From contig CAJAHH010000125.1 in NCBI GenBank assembly GCA_903939515.1, positions 1 through 64,000 on the forward strand: DNA of 64,000 nt, written 5' to 3'. A program made the translations under genes and the position numbers. The first letter of the stretch is position 1, and each line of letters starts with the position of its first letter. Origin of the DNA: an uncultured Verrucomicrobiota bacterium. Its GTDB lineage: Bacteria > Verrucomicrobiota > Verrucomicrobiia > Limisphaerales > UBA9464. Below are positions 49,675 to 60,146 of the stretch, one piece after another. The notes beneath the pieces were generated by a model. It was given only the letters and a program-made list of their open reading frames with translations. It was not told the origin of the DNA and searched no databases.

Positions 49675-52600
49675 GCTTTGGGTGAATCACCGGCCAACGA
49701 GAGCAACAGGCGTCGAATTTCTTGCAGGCGCCCCTTGGCGTCGCGTTTGGACAGCCGAGGAAACTGACCACCCACCGTGACCAGAGTGCCTCGGTGCATG
49801 AGCTTCACCTTGCCCTCGGTAACCTCCACCGAAGTGACCCGACATTCGGCCGCGAGAAGCCGCAGCTCATGCGTCTGGAGCAACAAATCCACCGGCCCTG
49901 GCAACGGTCCGAAGCGATCCCGCAGTTCCTGACGCAACACTTCGACACCGGCCTTTTCGGTAACCTGGGCCAGCTTGCGGTAGACCTCGACTCGCTGGGA
50001 CGGTTCCCGCACGTAGTCGAGCGGCAGGTACGCCGGAAACTTTCGCCCGTCGTCTTCGTCCAACGGACGCCGAGAGCCCGAAGACCTTCCCCGGGAGGGC
50101 TCTTCATCCGGATCGTCCCAGTAGGTGGCGACACAGCCGTCCCTGGGGATGGATATGTTCAGGGCAGGCTCACTGTCGGACTTAGAACGACGAGAGTCAC
50201 TCTTAGCGGACCCTTCTTCACCCGGATTGGTGGCCAGGAAATCCAGCGATACTCGGACCTCGATCCGAGTTCGAACCGTTTCACCCTTCAACACCGAAAT
50301 ACTCTGACCGAGCAACTGACAATACAGGTCGAAGCCCACCGCAGTGATGTGGCCACTCTGCTGGGAACCGAGCAAATTGCCCGCACCGCGGATCTCCAAG
50401 TCGCGCATGGCGATCTTGAAACCGCTACCCAGCGCACTGTACTGCTTAATGGCACTCATCCGTTTGCGGGCCTCGGTCAGCAATTGGGCGTGGCGTGGCA
50501 ACATCAGGTAGCAATAGGCTTGGTGCTTGTAGCGACCCACACGGCCGCGGAGCTGGTACAGTTCGCTCAGACCAAAACGATCCGCCCGATCGATGATTAT
50601 CGTGTTGGCATTGGGAATGTCTAAACCGCTCTCGATGATGGTGGTGCTCACCAACACATCGGCCTCGCCGTTGACGAAGCGCGTCATGACCTTCTCCAGC
50701 TCGTCGTCGGCCATTTGCCCGTGCCCCACCAGAATCCGAGCATCGGGCACCAGTGCCTTCAACTTGAGAGCCACGTCCTCGATGGTGGAGACCCGATTGT
50801 GCAGGAAGTACACCTGACCGCCCCGATTCAATTCCCGCTGGATGGCGTCGCGGATGACCCTTTCATCGTAATTGCCCACGATGGTCTCCACCGGCAGGCG
50901 ATCTTGCGGCGGCGTTTCCAGAGTACTGAGGTCCCGCGCCCCCGTGAGGGCCAGGTACAGCGTCCGTGGAATGGGAGTCGCACTGAGGGTCAGTACATCG
51001 ACGGTCCGGCGCAGCAGTTTGAACTGCTCTTTGTGCTTCACGCCAAACTTCTGCTCCTCGTCCACGATCACCAGGCCCAGATCCTTGAAGATCATATCCG
51101 CGGAGACGATCCGGTGGGTTCCGATGACGATATCCACCGCACCAACAGCCGCTGCCTCCATCACTCCTTTCTGCTGCTTGGCCGTCCGGAAACGGCTCAT
51201 CAATTCGATGCGCACCGGATACTCCGCCATGCGCTCGCGGAAATGGTTGTAGTGCTGCTGGGCTAGGACCGTGGTGGGCACCAGCAACGCCACCTGCTTG
51301 CCTCCCATGACCGCTTTGAACGCGGCCCGGATGGCCACCTCGGTCTTACCAAAGCCCACGTCACCACAAATCAGACGGTCCATCGGCTTAGGGAGCTCCA
51401 TGTCGACCTTGGAGGCCGCGATGGCCTTCACTTGGTCGATTGTCTCCTCGAATTCGAAGCTCGCCTCAAACTCCCGCTGCCACGGGGTGTCGACCGAGAA
51501 CGGATGACCCGGCTGAGTGGCCCGCGCCGCCTGCACAGAAAGCAGTTCAGCCGCCAAGTCCCGCACCGACCGCTGGGCCTGCTCCTTGGCCTTGGTCCAA
51601 CGAGTACCACCGATGTTGCTCAACTGCGGACGCGCCTTGCCCGCGCCCACGTACTTGCTCACCAGGTGCGCCTCAGTCACCGGAACGTAGAGCTTGGGTG
51701 CCTCATCGTGGCTGGAGCTCGCGGCATATTCGATCACCAGGCATTCCTGACCACCGCCGGAGGTGCCGGCTTGCCGAGGCGGCAGCGTCTTGAGGCCCCG
51801 GTAAATGCCAATGCCGTACTGGAGGTGCACCACGAAGTCCCCGAGGTCGAAGTCGGTGAAATCTACCTCGAAGGCGTTGCGCACCGACTGAGCATGATGG
51901 GACTTCAACCGCCGCGGCCGAGACACTTTGTAGCGCCCGTAAATCTCCGCGTCCGAGACCACGACTCGGCGGGAGAGTTGGCACAGAAATCCTCGAGAAA
52001 GCGCACCAGTCAGGACTTCCGGGACCGCTGAGGGCATGGAACCCTCAGCGGCCTCGCTTCCGTTGGAGGGCAGGAGTTCGCGCCAGAGCTCACCGAAGCG
52101 TTGAAGCTCGCCGGAATTGTTGCAGAAAACCTGAAGGTGGTAGCCTTGTCTCAACCACCGCTGCATTTGTTGGAAAAACGTCCGTCGCTGCTCCTCGGCG
52201 ACCTGAGTCGCGGGCAGGGTTGCTCCGATGGGACGGAACGCATCGAGGGATTCAATGAGCAGATCATTCGGATCGCCCACAAATTCCGAGACAGAATCCT
52301 CGACCCGGACCCAGACGCCTCCGGAGGTCTGAACCCGCAGTTGCAAGGCCTCCCAGGGCTCATGAAACACATCCCCCTCTCGGACCTGACTAGCGTGGTG
52401 TTCTGCTTGGAGAGCCAGCGCCTGCGGCCCGCAAAGCACCACCAGTGCATCTTGGCCCCAGTGCGCATCGAGAGCGCTCACCGGGGGTGACGGCGCTTCG
52501 GACCCAGCCTTGGGGCGCAGGAGGCTCAGCTCACCGGCCGGTGGAACCACGCACGAGTCGATGGCTTCTAAACGGGTCTGGCGGTGGGGATCAAATTCAC

Positions 52601-53240
52601 GAAGCGACTCCAACTCATCCCCGAAGAACTCCAACCGAACCGGCCAGGGGCGATTGAGGGGCCACAAATCCACAATGCCACCGCGCCAAGATAGCTCCCC
52701 TTTATGGGAGACTTGGGCCTCGGGCTCATAACCCTGCGATTCAAGCCATTCGATGAGGTCCAGCGGGTTGACCGTTTCTCCCCGACAGAAGGTCCGAGTC
52801 CTCGAGTTGAACTCGTCCGGGGTAAAAGTGGGCTGCTGCAAGGCCGTCACCGAAGTGATCACCAGTCGGCTTTTCGGAGGAACACCTTCTACCCGCCGCA
52901 GGGCAATAAGCGTTTCGAGCCGTTCGCTAATAATGTCGGCATGGGGCAATCGGGAATCCTGGGGCAATGTCTCCCAAGCCGGAAAAAACTGCGGACGCTC
53001 CCCATCCAGCCAAGTGGCGGCATCGGCGTGCAACTGTTCTTGGGTTTTCAGCGTGTCCGTGATGGCCACGACGTGGCGGTCCGGATAAATCCGATGCAGC
53101 ACGGCCACCAGCCATGCCTGCGCCGCCGGAGCCACACTCTCCAAACTCACGACCCCGCCGGCCTCGACCTTTTGGCGCAACGACTCAACGACCGGCGATT
53201 TCAGCCAGCCTTGCAACACGGTGGGAGATGCGGGATCCAA
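49671..53240 (-). CDS. mfd: Transcription-repair coupling factor
   Basis: DFVVHLQYGIGIYRGL, DRLICGDVGFGKTEVAIRAAFKAV, VDEEQKFGVKHKE, LSATPIPRTLYLALTGARDLS; 1189 aa. Confidence 0.97.
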   Translation of the reverse strand: MDPASPTVLQGWLKSPVVESLRQKVEAGGVVSLESVAPAAQAWLVAVLHRIYPDRHVVAITDTLKTQEQLHADAATWLDGERPQFFPAWETLPQDSRLPHADIISERLETLIALRRVEGVPPKSRLVITSVTALQQPTFTPDEFNSRTRTFCRGETVNPLDLIEWLESQGYEPEAQVSHKGELSWRGGIVDLWPLNRPWPVRLEFFGDELESLREFDPHRQTRLEAIDSCVVPPAGELSLLRPKAGSEAPSPPVSALDAHWGQDALVVLCGPQALALQAEHHASQVREGDVFHEPWEALQLRVQTSGGVWVRVEDSVSEFVGDPNDLLIESLDAFRPIGATLPATQVAEEQRRTFFQQMQRWLRQGYHLQVFCNNSGELQRFGELWRELLPSNGSEAAEGSMPSAVPEVLTGALSRGFLCQLSRRVVVSDAEIYGRYKVSRPRRLKSHHAQSVRNAFEVDFTDFDLGDFVVHLQYGIGIYRGLKTLPPRQAGTSGGGQECLVIEYAASSSHDEAPKLYVPVTEAHLVSKYVGAGKARPQLSNIGGTRWTKAKEQAQRSVRDLAAELLSVQAARATQPGHPFSVDTPWQREFEASFEFEETIDQVKAIAASKVDMELPKPMDRLICGDVGFGKTEVAIRAAFKAVMGGKQVALLVPTTVLAQQHYNHFRERMAEYPVRIELMSRFRTAKQQKGVMEAAAVGAVDIVIGTHRIVSADMIFKDLGLVIVDEEQKFGVKHKEQFKLLRRTVDVLTLSATPIPRTLYLALTGARDLSTLETPPQDRLPVETIVGNYDERVIRDAIQRELNRGGQVYFLHNRVSTIEDVALKLKALVPDARILVGHGQMADDELEKVMTRFVNGEADVLVSTTIIESGLDIPNANTIIIDRADRFGLSELYQLRGRVGRYKHQAYCYLMLPRHAQLLTEARKRMSAIKQYSALGSGFKIAMRDLEIRGAGNLLGSQQSGHITAVGFDLYCQLLGQSISVLKGETVRTRIEVRVSLDFLATNPGEEGSAKSDSRRSKSDSEPALNISIPRDGCVATYWDDPDEEPSRGRSSGSRRPLDEDDGRKFPAYLPLDYVREPSQRVEVYRKLAQVTEKAGVEVLRQELRDRFGPLPGPVDLLLQTHELRLLAAECRVTSVEVTEGKVKLMHRGTLVTVGGQFPRLSKRDAKGRLQEIRRLLLSLAGDSPKA

Positions 53241-53319
53241 GCCCGCAAAGAATGCCCTGAAATTGTCGAATGGCGATTTTGGAATTGAGCCGTCGGTCGA
53301 TGCGTTGCCCGATTGCCTG

Positions 53320-54231
53320 ATGTCATCGACTGCTTGTGTAGAAATCCGGGATCAAACCGGAGCCATGGCCCAAGTGCTGCCCGAGTTGGGTGGGTGGCTC
53401 GTCCGGTATCAGAGACCCCTCCCCGGCCATGGCCTCGTGGAAGCACTGCATCATGACGACGCGGTCATTGCTCGATATCCCCGCGAGATGTGGGCGGGCA
53501 ACCCCCTGCTCTTTCCAATCGTGAGCTACAACCACGTCCCCGGCGCCGACCACCATTATCCCTGGGCCGGTCAAAACTATCCGATGCCAGCGCATGGATT
53601 TGCCCGAAAAACTCCCTGGAAAGTCACGGCCCAAGAAACCGATCAAGTCCAACTCGAACTCACCGACAGCGACGCCACCCGGGCGGTGTTCCCCTTCGCC
53701 TTTCGTTATCGCCTGACCTACCGGCTTCAAGAAGGTCGCCTGCATTGGCAGCAAGTTATCGAGAATCTCTCCTCTGAACCCATGCCCTTCGGCGTCGGGT
53801 TTCACCCCTATTTGCCGATGCCGCTGAGCGCAGGATCCAAGCGGAGCGACTGCGTTATCCGTATTCCCCGAGCCACCCGCTTCAATCCGATCGGACGCGG
53901 CGACGCCTATTTTTCCGAACCGTTCTCCGAACAGGAGTTACCAGCCACCGTGGACACCGGAGCCACTCTGCTCTTAGGAAACCTCCGGAGCCAAGAACTG
54001 GCCCTGGTGGACCGGGCAGCCCGCCTAGAAGTGGTCGTCAACTGGGAAGGGGCACCGGCCTATCGCTTCTGCGCGCTCTGGTCGCGGACGCCCTCGGAAA
54101 ATTTCTACTGCCTAGAACCCTGGACTTGTCTGCCCAACGCCTTCAGCCGACCGGAGGATCATGAGCTTCAAATCCTGGCGCCCGGTCAATCGTTTGAAGC
54201 ATCGATGTGGATGGAAGTCCGTCCCTGCTGA
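53320..54231 (+). CDS. Aldose 1-epimerase-family protein
   Basis: GNPLLFPIVSYNHVPG, YPMPAHGFARKTPWKV, FGVGFHPYLPMP; internal ATG at 53320 preferred to avoid overlap with mfd. Confidence 0.82.
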   Translation: MSSTACVEIRDQTGAMAQVLPELGGWLVRYQRPLPGHGLVEALHHDDAVIARYPREMWAGNPLLFPIVSYNHVPGADHHYPWAGQNYPMPAHGFARKTPWKVTAQETDQVQLELTDSDATRAVFPFAFRYRLTYRLQEGRLHWQQVIENLSSEPMPFGVGFHPYLPMPLSAGSKRSDCVIRIPRATRFNPIGRGDAYFSEPFSEQELPATVDTGATLLLGNLRSQELALVDRAARLEVVVNWEGAPAYRFCALWSRTPSENFYCLEPWTCLPNAFSRPEDHELQILAPGQSFEASMWMEVRPC

Positions 54232-54251
54232 CGCACCCTCTCCTCTGACCA

Positions 54252-54288
54252 AAACGCCCGGAACGGCACAAAGCCATTCCGGGCGTTT
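54252..54288. terminator. Bidirectional terminator hairpin between convergent genes
   Basis: aaacgcccggaacggc-acaaa-gccattccgggcgttt. Confidence 0.85.
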
Positions 54289-54312
54289 CTAATATTCCCG
54301 ATCCGGAATCGT

Positions 54313-55425
54313 TTAGATCCCGTGGAAGTTCGGCAGGTGCAGCTTCTCACCGCCGCGCATCGCACTCTCGTGCGCCAGAATGCCCACGAGCGTCCAATTC
54401 ACCGACTGATGCAAGTCCGGGAAGCTCGGGCGGTCCTCGATCACACTCATCACAAACTCGTGGACCAAATGCGGATGGCTGCCGCCGTGGCCGCTGCCTT
54501 GAACGAAGCTCAAGTGGACATTCTCACTCATGTCATAGACGCCCTTCGTCGTGAACGGACGAATGGCCTCAGGCAGCAAGTGGGCATAATCCGGAATCTT
54601 TACCTTTTCCACCGTCTCACCACCGAGGTGCAACACCGGGTCATCGTGCTCGGTGAGCTGCCACTCGAAGGAAGTCTTGGAACCATAGCAGTCGAAGCTC
54701 TCCTGATACTGGCGTGCAGAATCGAACAAGTACCGGGTGACCTCACCGGCCACATCCTGGCTGCGCACCTTGAACTGGGCCGTCTCAAAGGAGAACGGTG
54801 AACCATACTTGGCGATGCGGGACTCGGCGATACGGCCCGAACCCAGACACGACACGAACTCTGCCTCACCGTTGACGATGCCCAAGCAGGGGCTGACGCA
54901 GTGCGTGGCATAATGCATCGGAGGCAATCCCTCCCAGTAGCCGGGCCACCCATCCATGTTCTGAAGGTGGCTGCCGCGAACAAACTGGATACGTCCCAAA
55001 CGACCGGTATCCCGCAGTTCCCGCACATACAAATACTCCCGGCTCCAGACCACCGTCTCCATCATCATGTACTTCTTCCCGCTCTCACGGGCCGCCTTCA
55101 CGATCTCACGGGCTTCCTCCACGGTGGTACAAGCGGGCACCGTGCAAGCCACATGCTTGCCCGCGCGCAGAGCGGCGATGGCCTGCGGCGCGTGCAAGTG
55201 AATGGGCGAATTAATATGCACCGCATCCACCAATGGATCGCGGATCAAGTCCTCAAAGGACGTGTAGCGCTTCTCCACTCCGAAGGCATTGCCCACCGCA
55301 TCCAGCTTGTCCTGGGAGCGCTGGCAAATGGCGTACATCTCCGCATGGGGATGGCGTTGATAAATGGGGATAAACTCGGAACCGAATCCGAGACCGACAA
55401 TGGCGATATTGAGTTTGCGGCTCAT
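54313..55425 (-). CDS. Gfo/Idh/MocA-family oxidoreductase
   Basis: KLNIAIVGLGFGSEFIPIYQRHPHAEMYAICQRSQDKLDAVG...DAVHINSPIHLHAPQAIAALRAGKHVACTVP. Confidence 0.92.
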   Translation of the reverse strand: MSRKLNIAIVGLGFGSEFIPIYQRHPHAEMYAICQRSQDKLDAVGNAFGVEKRYTSFEDLIRDPLVDAVHINSPIHLHAPQAIAALRAGKHVACTVPACTTVEEAREIVKAARESGKKYMMMETVVWSREYLYVRELRDTGRLGRIQFVRGSHLQNMDGWPGYWEGLPPMHYATHCVSPCLGIVNGEAEFVSCLGSGRIAESRIAKYGSPFSFETAQFKVRSQDVAGEVTRYLFDSARQYQESFDCYGSKTSFEWQLTEHDDPVLHLGGETVEKVKIPDYAHLLPEAIRPFTTKGVYDMSENVHLSFVQGSGHGGSHPHLVHEFVMSVIEDRPSFPDLHQSVNWTLVGILAHESAMRGGEKLHLPNFHGI

Positions 55426-55625
55426 GATAGGGAGAGGGTGAGGCACGGCGTGTCGCTGATGAAAACCGCGCTGAGAACTGCCTCAAATCAAACGCACCCA
55501 CCCCCCGCCCGGCAACGCGAAACTAGATCCTAGATTTTAGATCCAACCGAAACCTCCCCGTCGGATCCGATCCAATTCAAACCCTGGAACGACCTGTCCC
55601 ACCCAACCGATCACCCCGGGCGGCC

Positions 55626-55717
55626 GCGGGACCGTTCCCGCGCAGCCCCCCCGAAGGACACCACTACAGTTTGAGGTGGCACCTTTTGTGTAAATATGCG
55701 GGACCGACCCCCTCACC
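55626..55717 (+). repeat. Truncated family A element plus the conserved downstream module
   Basis: gcgggaccgttcccgcgcagccc...ccttttgtgtaaatatgcgggaccgacccc; parallels 16092-16180. Confidence 0.7.
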
Positions 55718-55752
55718 GACCCCCTCAACTCCGCAACCACCTCGAGACCCAC

Positions 55753-57060
55753 TCAACGTCGATAAGCCTCGGCCAGCAGAGTCACCGGATGAGCCACCCG
55801 CAACTCAAGCCCCCGATCCCGACACCCGTTGATGAGTTGGAGCAAACAACCAGGATTACCCGTGGCGACCACCTGAGCCCGCGTAGTGACAATGTGATTC
55901 ACCTTCCGCTGCAGCAACTGGCCCGCCATTTCGGGCTGCGTCAGGTTGTAGATACCGGCACTGCCACAACACCACGCAGCCTCGGGCAGTTCCACCAAAC
56001 GCACCCCAGGAATCGCCCTCAACAATGACCGAGGCTGCGCAGAGATCTTCTGACCATGACAGAGGTGGCAAGATTCGTGGTAGGTCACCACTTGCTGCGG
56101 AGCACCCGCCGCCACCGGAGTCTCGATACCCGTGAATGCCAACCATTCGTGAATATCCTTCACCTTCGCATCCCAAAGCTTGGCCCTTTGCACGTAGCGG
56201 GCGTCATCGGCCAAGAGTCGCGCATAGTGCTTGAGATGAGACCCGCAGCCTCCGGCGTTGCTAATAATCGCATCGAAGGATTCGGGCGGGAATTGGTCGA
56301 TATTCCGCCGGGCCAATTCCTGCGCCAACTCCCACTCGCCATTGTGCGCGTGGAGCGATCCGCAGCAATGCTGGTCGGGCGGAGTGATCACCTCGCAACC
56401 ATTGCGGGCAAGGACTTCGGCCGTGTCGCGATTGACGTCACTGAAGATCAAGTCCTGAGCGCAGCCGGCGAGCAGCGCGACTCGGTAACGACGAACCCCC
56501 TGAGCACGAGTCACAGGCGCAACCAGGTCCTCGGTCCACTGGGCTTGCACCGGTGGAGTCATGGCTTCCAGTTCCCGCAGACGCCGCGGCAGCAACCGAG
56601 TCAGGCCCAGAGCCCGTACCGCCGACTGAAGCCCCAGGCCCTGCCAAAGTTGCATCACTCGGCCCAAGAGCTTCAACCGGTTCAAGTCCATGAAGAGCCC
56701 CCGAAGACTCAGGGCCCGGATCAACGACCGACCAGGTGTGGCCAACACCCGAGAGGCCTCCGCCTCAGCCCGCGCCCGCTCGAAGAGTTCCGCATAGTCC
56801 ACCCCCGCCGGACAGGCCGTCATGCAAGCCAGACATCCGAGACAATAATACATCTCGTCGGCAAAGGTCTTGGTGGGCTCTAAACGATCATCGGCGATCG
56901 CGCGCATCAAGGCGATCCGCCCTCGCGGCGAATGCCGTTCGAGCTTCGTCACGTCGTAGGTCGGACACGTCGGAAGGCACAGCCCGCAATGCATGCATTG
57001 CTGGACGACCGAGTAATCCAAAGCTTTGAGGTGCGAGGACGACGACGGTGAGGAAGCCAT
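55753..57060 (-). CDS. Glycolate oxidase iron-sulfur subunit-like (Fe-S)-binding protein
   Basis: CMHCGLCLPTCPTYDVTKLERHSPRGRIALMRA, CLGCLACMTACPAGVDY, two CCG-type domains (HCCGSLHAHNGE, WCCGSAGIYNLTQPEMA). Confidence 0.92.
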   Translation of the reverse strand: MASSPSSSSHLKALDYSVVQQCMHCGLCLPTCPTYDVTKLERHSPRGRIALMRAIADDRLEPTKTFADEMYYCLGCLACMTACPAGVDYAELFERARAEAEASRVLATPGRSLIRALSLRGLFMDLNRLKLLGRVMQLWQGLGLQSAVRALGLTRLLPRRLRELEAMTPPVQAQWTEDLVAPVTRAQGVRRYRVALLAGCAQDLIFSDVNRDTAEVLARNGCEVITPPDQHCCGSLHAHNGEWELAQELARRNIDQFPPESFDAIISNAGGCGSHLKHYARLLADDARYVQRAKLWDAKVKDIHEWLAFTGIETPVAAGAPQQVVTYHESCHLCHGQKISAQPRSLLRAIPGVRLVELPEAAWCCGSAGIYNLTQPEMAGQLLQRKVNHIVTTRAQVVATGNPGCLLQLINGCRDRGLELRVAHPVTLLAEAYRR

Positions 57061-57088
57061 GAGAACGGTGGTTTAGGATTGGGCTGTT

Positions 57089-58975
57089 TCAGGATTGCGC
57101 GGCAGCGGCTCGAACCGCCTCCAATTCTTCCCAGCGGGAATAGAGCGTGGCCACCCCGGCCTTGGCTGTCTCCAGCTCGGCCATAAGCGTCTGCATCCGG
57201 GCTCCATTCTTACGGATGAAGTCCGGATCCAAGAACTGCGCCTCACGCTCAGTCACCTGAGCCTCGGCCACTTGGATCACCGCTTCGATCCCCTCCAACT
57301 CCCGCTGTTCCTTGAAGCTGAGCTTTCGGATCTTACCCGCCTTCGGTGTCGAGGCCGACCCCGCAAGCTTGAATTCACGACCACCGGAACTCGAAGCGAC
57401 CCGACGCCGTTTCTCCAAATAGTAGTCGTAGTTGCCCTCACTGAAGACAACCCGACCCTCGCCCTCGAACGCCAATATACCGGTACACACCCGGTTGAGG
57501 AAATAACGGTCATGGCTCACCACCAGCACGCACCCGGGAAAGAACGTCAGCGCCTCCTCCAGAATTCGCATGGTCTGCAAATCCAGGTCATTGGTTGGCT
57601 CGTCCAGGACCAGGAAATTGCCGCCCCGCTTGAGCACTCGCGCCAATAACAGCCGGCTGCGCTCGCCCCCGCTGAGGTGCTTTACCTGGGTGGTGATGCG
57701 ATCATCAGTAAAGAGGAACCGCTTGAGGTAGCCACGCAGGGAGAGTTTTTCCTCACCCCATTGGACCCATTCGGTGCCGTCGCTGACCTCTTCCAGAACG
57801 GTCCGTTCTTCGTTCACCCGAAGTCGGCCTTGATCGACGTAGTTAAACCGCGTCAGGGATCCGATGCGCACTTCCCCCTCGGTCGGCGGCATCTCACCCA
57901 GCAGGATTCGCAGCAACGTCGTCTTGCCCAATCCATTGCGGCCGGTCACTCCAATGCGAGTACCACCGGCGAAATTCAGGCTGAGATCGGAGAAGAGACG
58001 ACGTCCCCCGAACTGCATGCCGACGCCCTCTATTTCCACGACCCGGTTACCCAGCGGCGGCGGCGGTGGGATGACCAATTCCATCTCGGATTCGGTGGGC
58101 GGCGGACCCGCACTGTCGGCGGCGGAAAACCGATCCAGACGCGCCTGACTCTTGCTCGTCTGGGCCTTAGGACGACGACGCACCCACTCAATCTCGCGTC
58201 GCAGGAACATTTGACGCTTGTGTTCGGTGACCTCCTCGGTGGCCAGCTTCTCGGCCCGCTGGAGCAAGTATTCCGAGTAGTTGCCATCGTAGCGTTCAAA
58301 CTTGCCGTTGCGCAGTTCGACAATGGTCGTAGCCACGGAGTCGAGAAAATGCCGGTCATGGGTCACCACCAACAGGCCGCCCGGATAGCCCGCCAGAAAC
58401 TCCGTGATCCATTCCACCGATTCGGTGTCCAAATGGTTGGTCGGCTCATCGAGCATCAGGAAGTCCGGCCGGGCGATCAGGGCCCGGGCCAGAGCCACAC
58501 GACGCCGTTCTCCACCGGACAATTCGCCAATTCGCCGATCATCCGGCGGGCAGCCCAACTGATTGAGGGCCGTGCGAACCCGCGAATCGACCGTCCAGCC
58601 CTCGAGTTGCTGGATACGCTCTTCCAAATGGTCATGCCGACTCGAGTGACCCGGGAGATTCTCAAACTCATGGATGAGGGAAACGACATGCCGTGCCCCA
58701 TCGCGCGCGGCCTCGAGGACTGTGATGTTGGAATCCAGTTCAAAGGCCTGGGGCAAATAACCGGTGACCAGGTCCCTGCGCCGGGTGATCACACCGTCAT
58801 CCACCTCGGCTTCACTGGCCAGGATTCGCATGAAGGTCGATTTGCCAGCACCGTTGCGACCCACAAGCCCGATGCGATCCCCCGCCGACAAGGCCAGTGA
58901 GGCCCGGTCCAATAGGGCTCGGTCGTTGATGTTCAGGACCAAGTCCTGAGCGGAAATAAGCACGCCTTCGTTCAC
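57089..58975 (-). CDS. ABC-F family ATPase (Uup-like)
   Basis: two Walker A motifs (GLVGRNGAGKST, GVTGRNGLGKTT), LSGGERRRVALARAL, LSGGERSRLLLARVL, coiled-coil C-terminus. Confidence 0.95.
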   Translation of the reverse strand: MNEGVLISAQDLVLNINDRALLDRASLALSAGDRIGLVGRNGAGKSTFMRILASEAEVDDGVITRRRDLVTGYLPQAFELDSNITVLEAARDGARHVVSLIHEFENLPGHSSRHDHLEERIQQLEGWTVDSRVRTALNQLGCPPDDRRIGELSGGERRRVALARALIARPDFLMLDEPTNHLDTESVEWITEFLAGYPGGLLVVTHDRHFLDSVATTIVELRNGKFERYDGNYSEYLLQRAEKLATEEVTEHKRQMFLRREIEWVRRRPKAQTSKSQARLDRFSAADSAGPPPTESEMELVIPPPPPLGNRVVEIEGVGMQFGGRRLFSDLSLNFAGGTRIGVTGRNGLGKTTLLRILLGEMPPTEGEVRIGSLTRFNYVDQGRLRVNEERTVLEEVSDGTEWVQWGEEKLSLRGYLKRFLFTDDRITTQVKHLSGGERSRLLLARVLKRGGNFLVLDEPTNDLDLQTMRILEEALTFFPGCVLVVSHDRYFLNRVCTGILAFEGEGRVVFSEGNYDYYLEKRRRVASSSGGREFKLAGSASTPKAGKIRKLSFKEQRELEGIEAVIQVAEAQVTEREAQFLDPDFIRKNGARMQTLMAELETAKAGVATLYSRWEELEAVRAAAAQS

Positions 58976-59134
58976 AATGAGGAATCGAAGCTACACGAGA
59001 ACGGGCCGCGGAGCCATGCACGCTTTCAGCTTTCCCGCCGTCCGGATCTGATCGGTCCCAATTGGGTTCCAAGGAATGAGTCCACTCCACCGCCTCGACA
59101 TTGAACGAGGCGGTGCGACGCTTGGTCTTTAAGC

Positions 59135-60064
59135 ATGGCTCACCGCCCCACCACCGACGATGCTCCGCTTCGCTCCTGCCTCTATGAGGCCCGAGTGATG
59201 CATCATCGTCTGGAGCCCCGCGCGCACCATTTCGAGTACGGGATCTTCCTCGCGTGCCTCGACCTCGACGAATTGGACACCCTCGATGCTCGCCTGCGGT
59301 TCTTCAGCCGCAACCGGCGCAATTGGTTGGAGTTCCGAGATTCCGACCACCTTCCCAATCCGGAGGAGTCTGGACCCAAGAACCAAGAAAATGAGCAACA
59401 GAAGCCCAACATCAAACGCGCCCTTCAGGCTTGGCTCAGGCAACAGGGAGTGAGCCTCGCGGACAACGACCGCGTCCTGCTGCTCACCCTGCCCCGGATC
59501 GCTGGCTACGTGTTCAACCCAGTCAGCTTCTATTTTTGCACCAAGGCCTCGGGCCAAGCGCTCTGCGCCGTGGCCGAGGTGGGCAACACTTTTGGCGAAT
59601 TGAAGCCTTACCTGGTGCCCCTGAGTGCCGCCCCAGACGGCCACAACGACCAAGACGGCCCCGGATTCCGCTGCGTGGTGCCCAAGCATTACTACGTCTC
59701 GCCCTTCACACCGCTGGATGTCTGCTTCGATTTCCAGCTCCAGACTCCAGGACCCCGCCTGCGCATCGCCGTCAACGACGTGAGCCAGGGGCGTAACTTG
59801 CTGCTCACCACCTTGACCGGATCCCAGCGGCCGATCACCGACCGAGAGATCCTCCGCTTAAGCCTCCGCTACCCGCTGGTGACCCTCAAGGTGATTGGCG
59901 CGATTCACTGGCAGGCCCTCCGACTCTGGTTGAAAGGGGTTCCTTGGTACGCCAAGTCTCAGGGCACCCACTTGCAACGGGGAGTCTTTCGGGCCCACTC
60001 GTCGATTGCCCAGACTCAGGCTGATTCTGGTTCCGGACCCAACCCATCGACCGATCCGAGATAA
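59135..60064 (+). CDS. DUF1365 domain-containing protein
   Basis: SCLYEARVMHHRLEPRAHHFEYGIFLACLDLDEL, VLLLTLPRIAGYVFNPVSFYFC, VPKHYYVSPFTPLDVCFDFQL. Confidence 0.92.
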   Translation: MAHRPTTDDAPLRSCLYEARVMHHRLEPRAHHFEYGIFLACLDLDELDTLDARLRFFSRNRRNWLEFRDSDHLPNPEESGPKNQENEQQKPNIKRALQAWLRQQGVSLADNDRVLLLTLPRIAGYVFNPVSFYFCTKASGQALCAVAEVGNTFGELKPYLVPLSAAPDGHNDQDGPGFRCVVPKHYYVSPFTPLDVCFDFQLQTPGPRLRIAVNDVSQGRNLLLTTLTGSQRPITDREILRLSLRYPLVTLKVIGAIHWQALRLWLKGVPWYAKSQGTHLQRGVFRAHSSIAQTQADSGSGPNPSTDPR

Positions 60065-60146
60065 CGCAAATCCTAAGGGGCCTACCGCAAATCCTGCGGT
60101 TGTGGTTCTGACAATTGAGTCCAACGTTAGAAGTTACAATTTCACC

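Noticed and set aside
57677-58900. 407-aa ORF antisense to the ABC-F gene
   Set aside because: Shadow of a gene with two Walker A and two LSGGE motifs.
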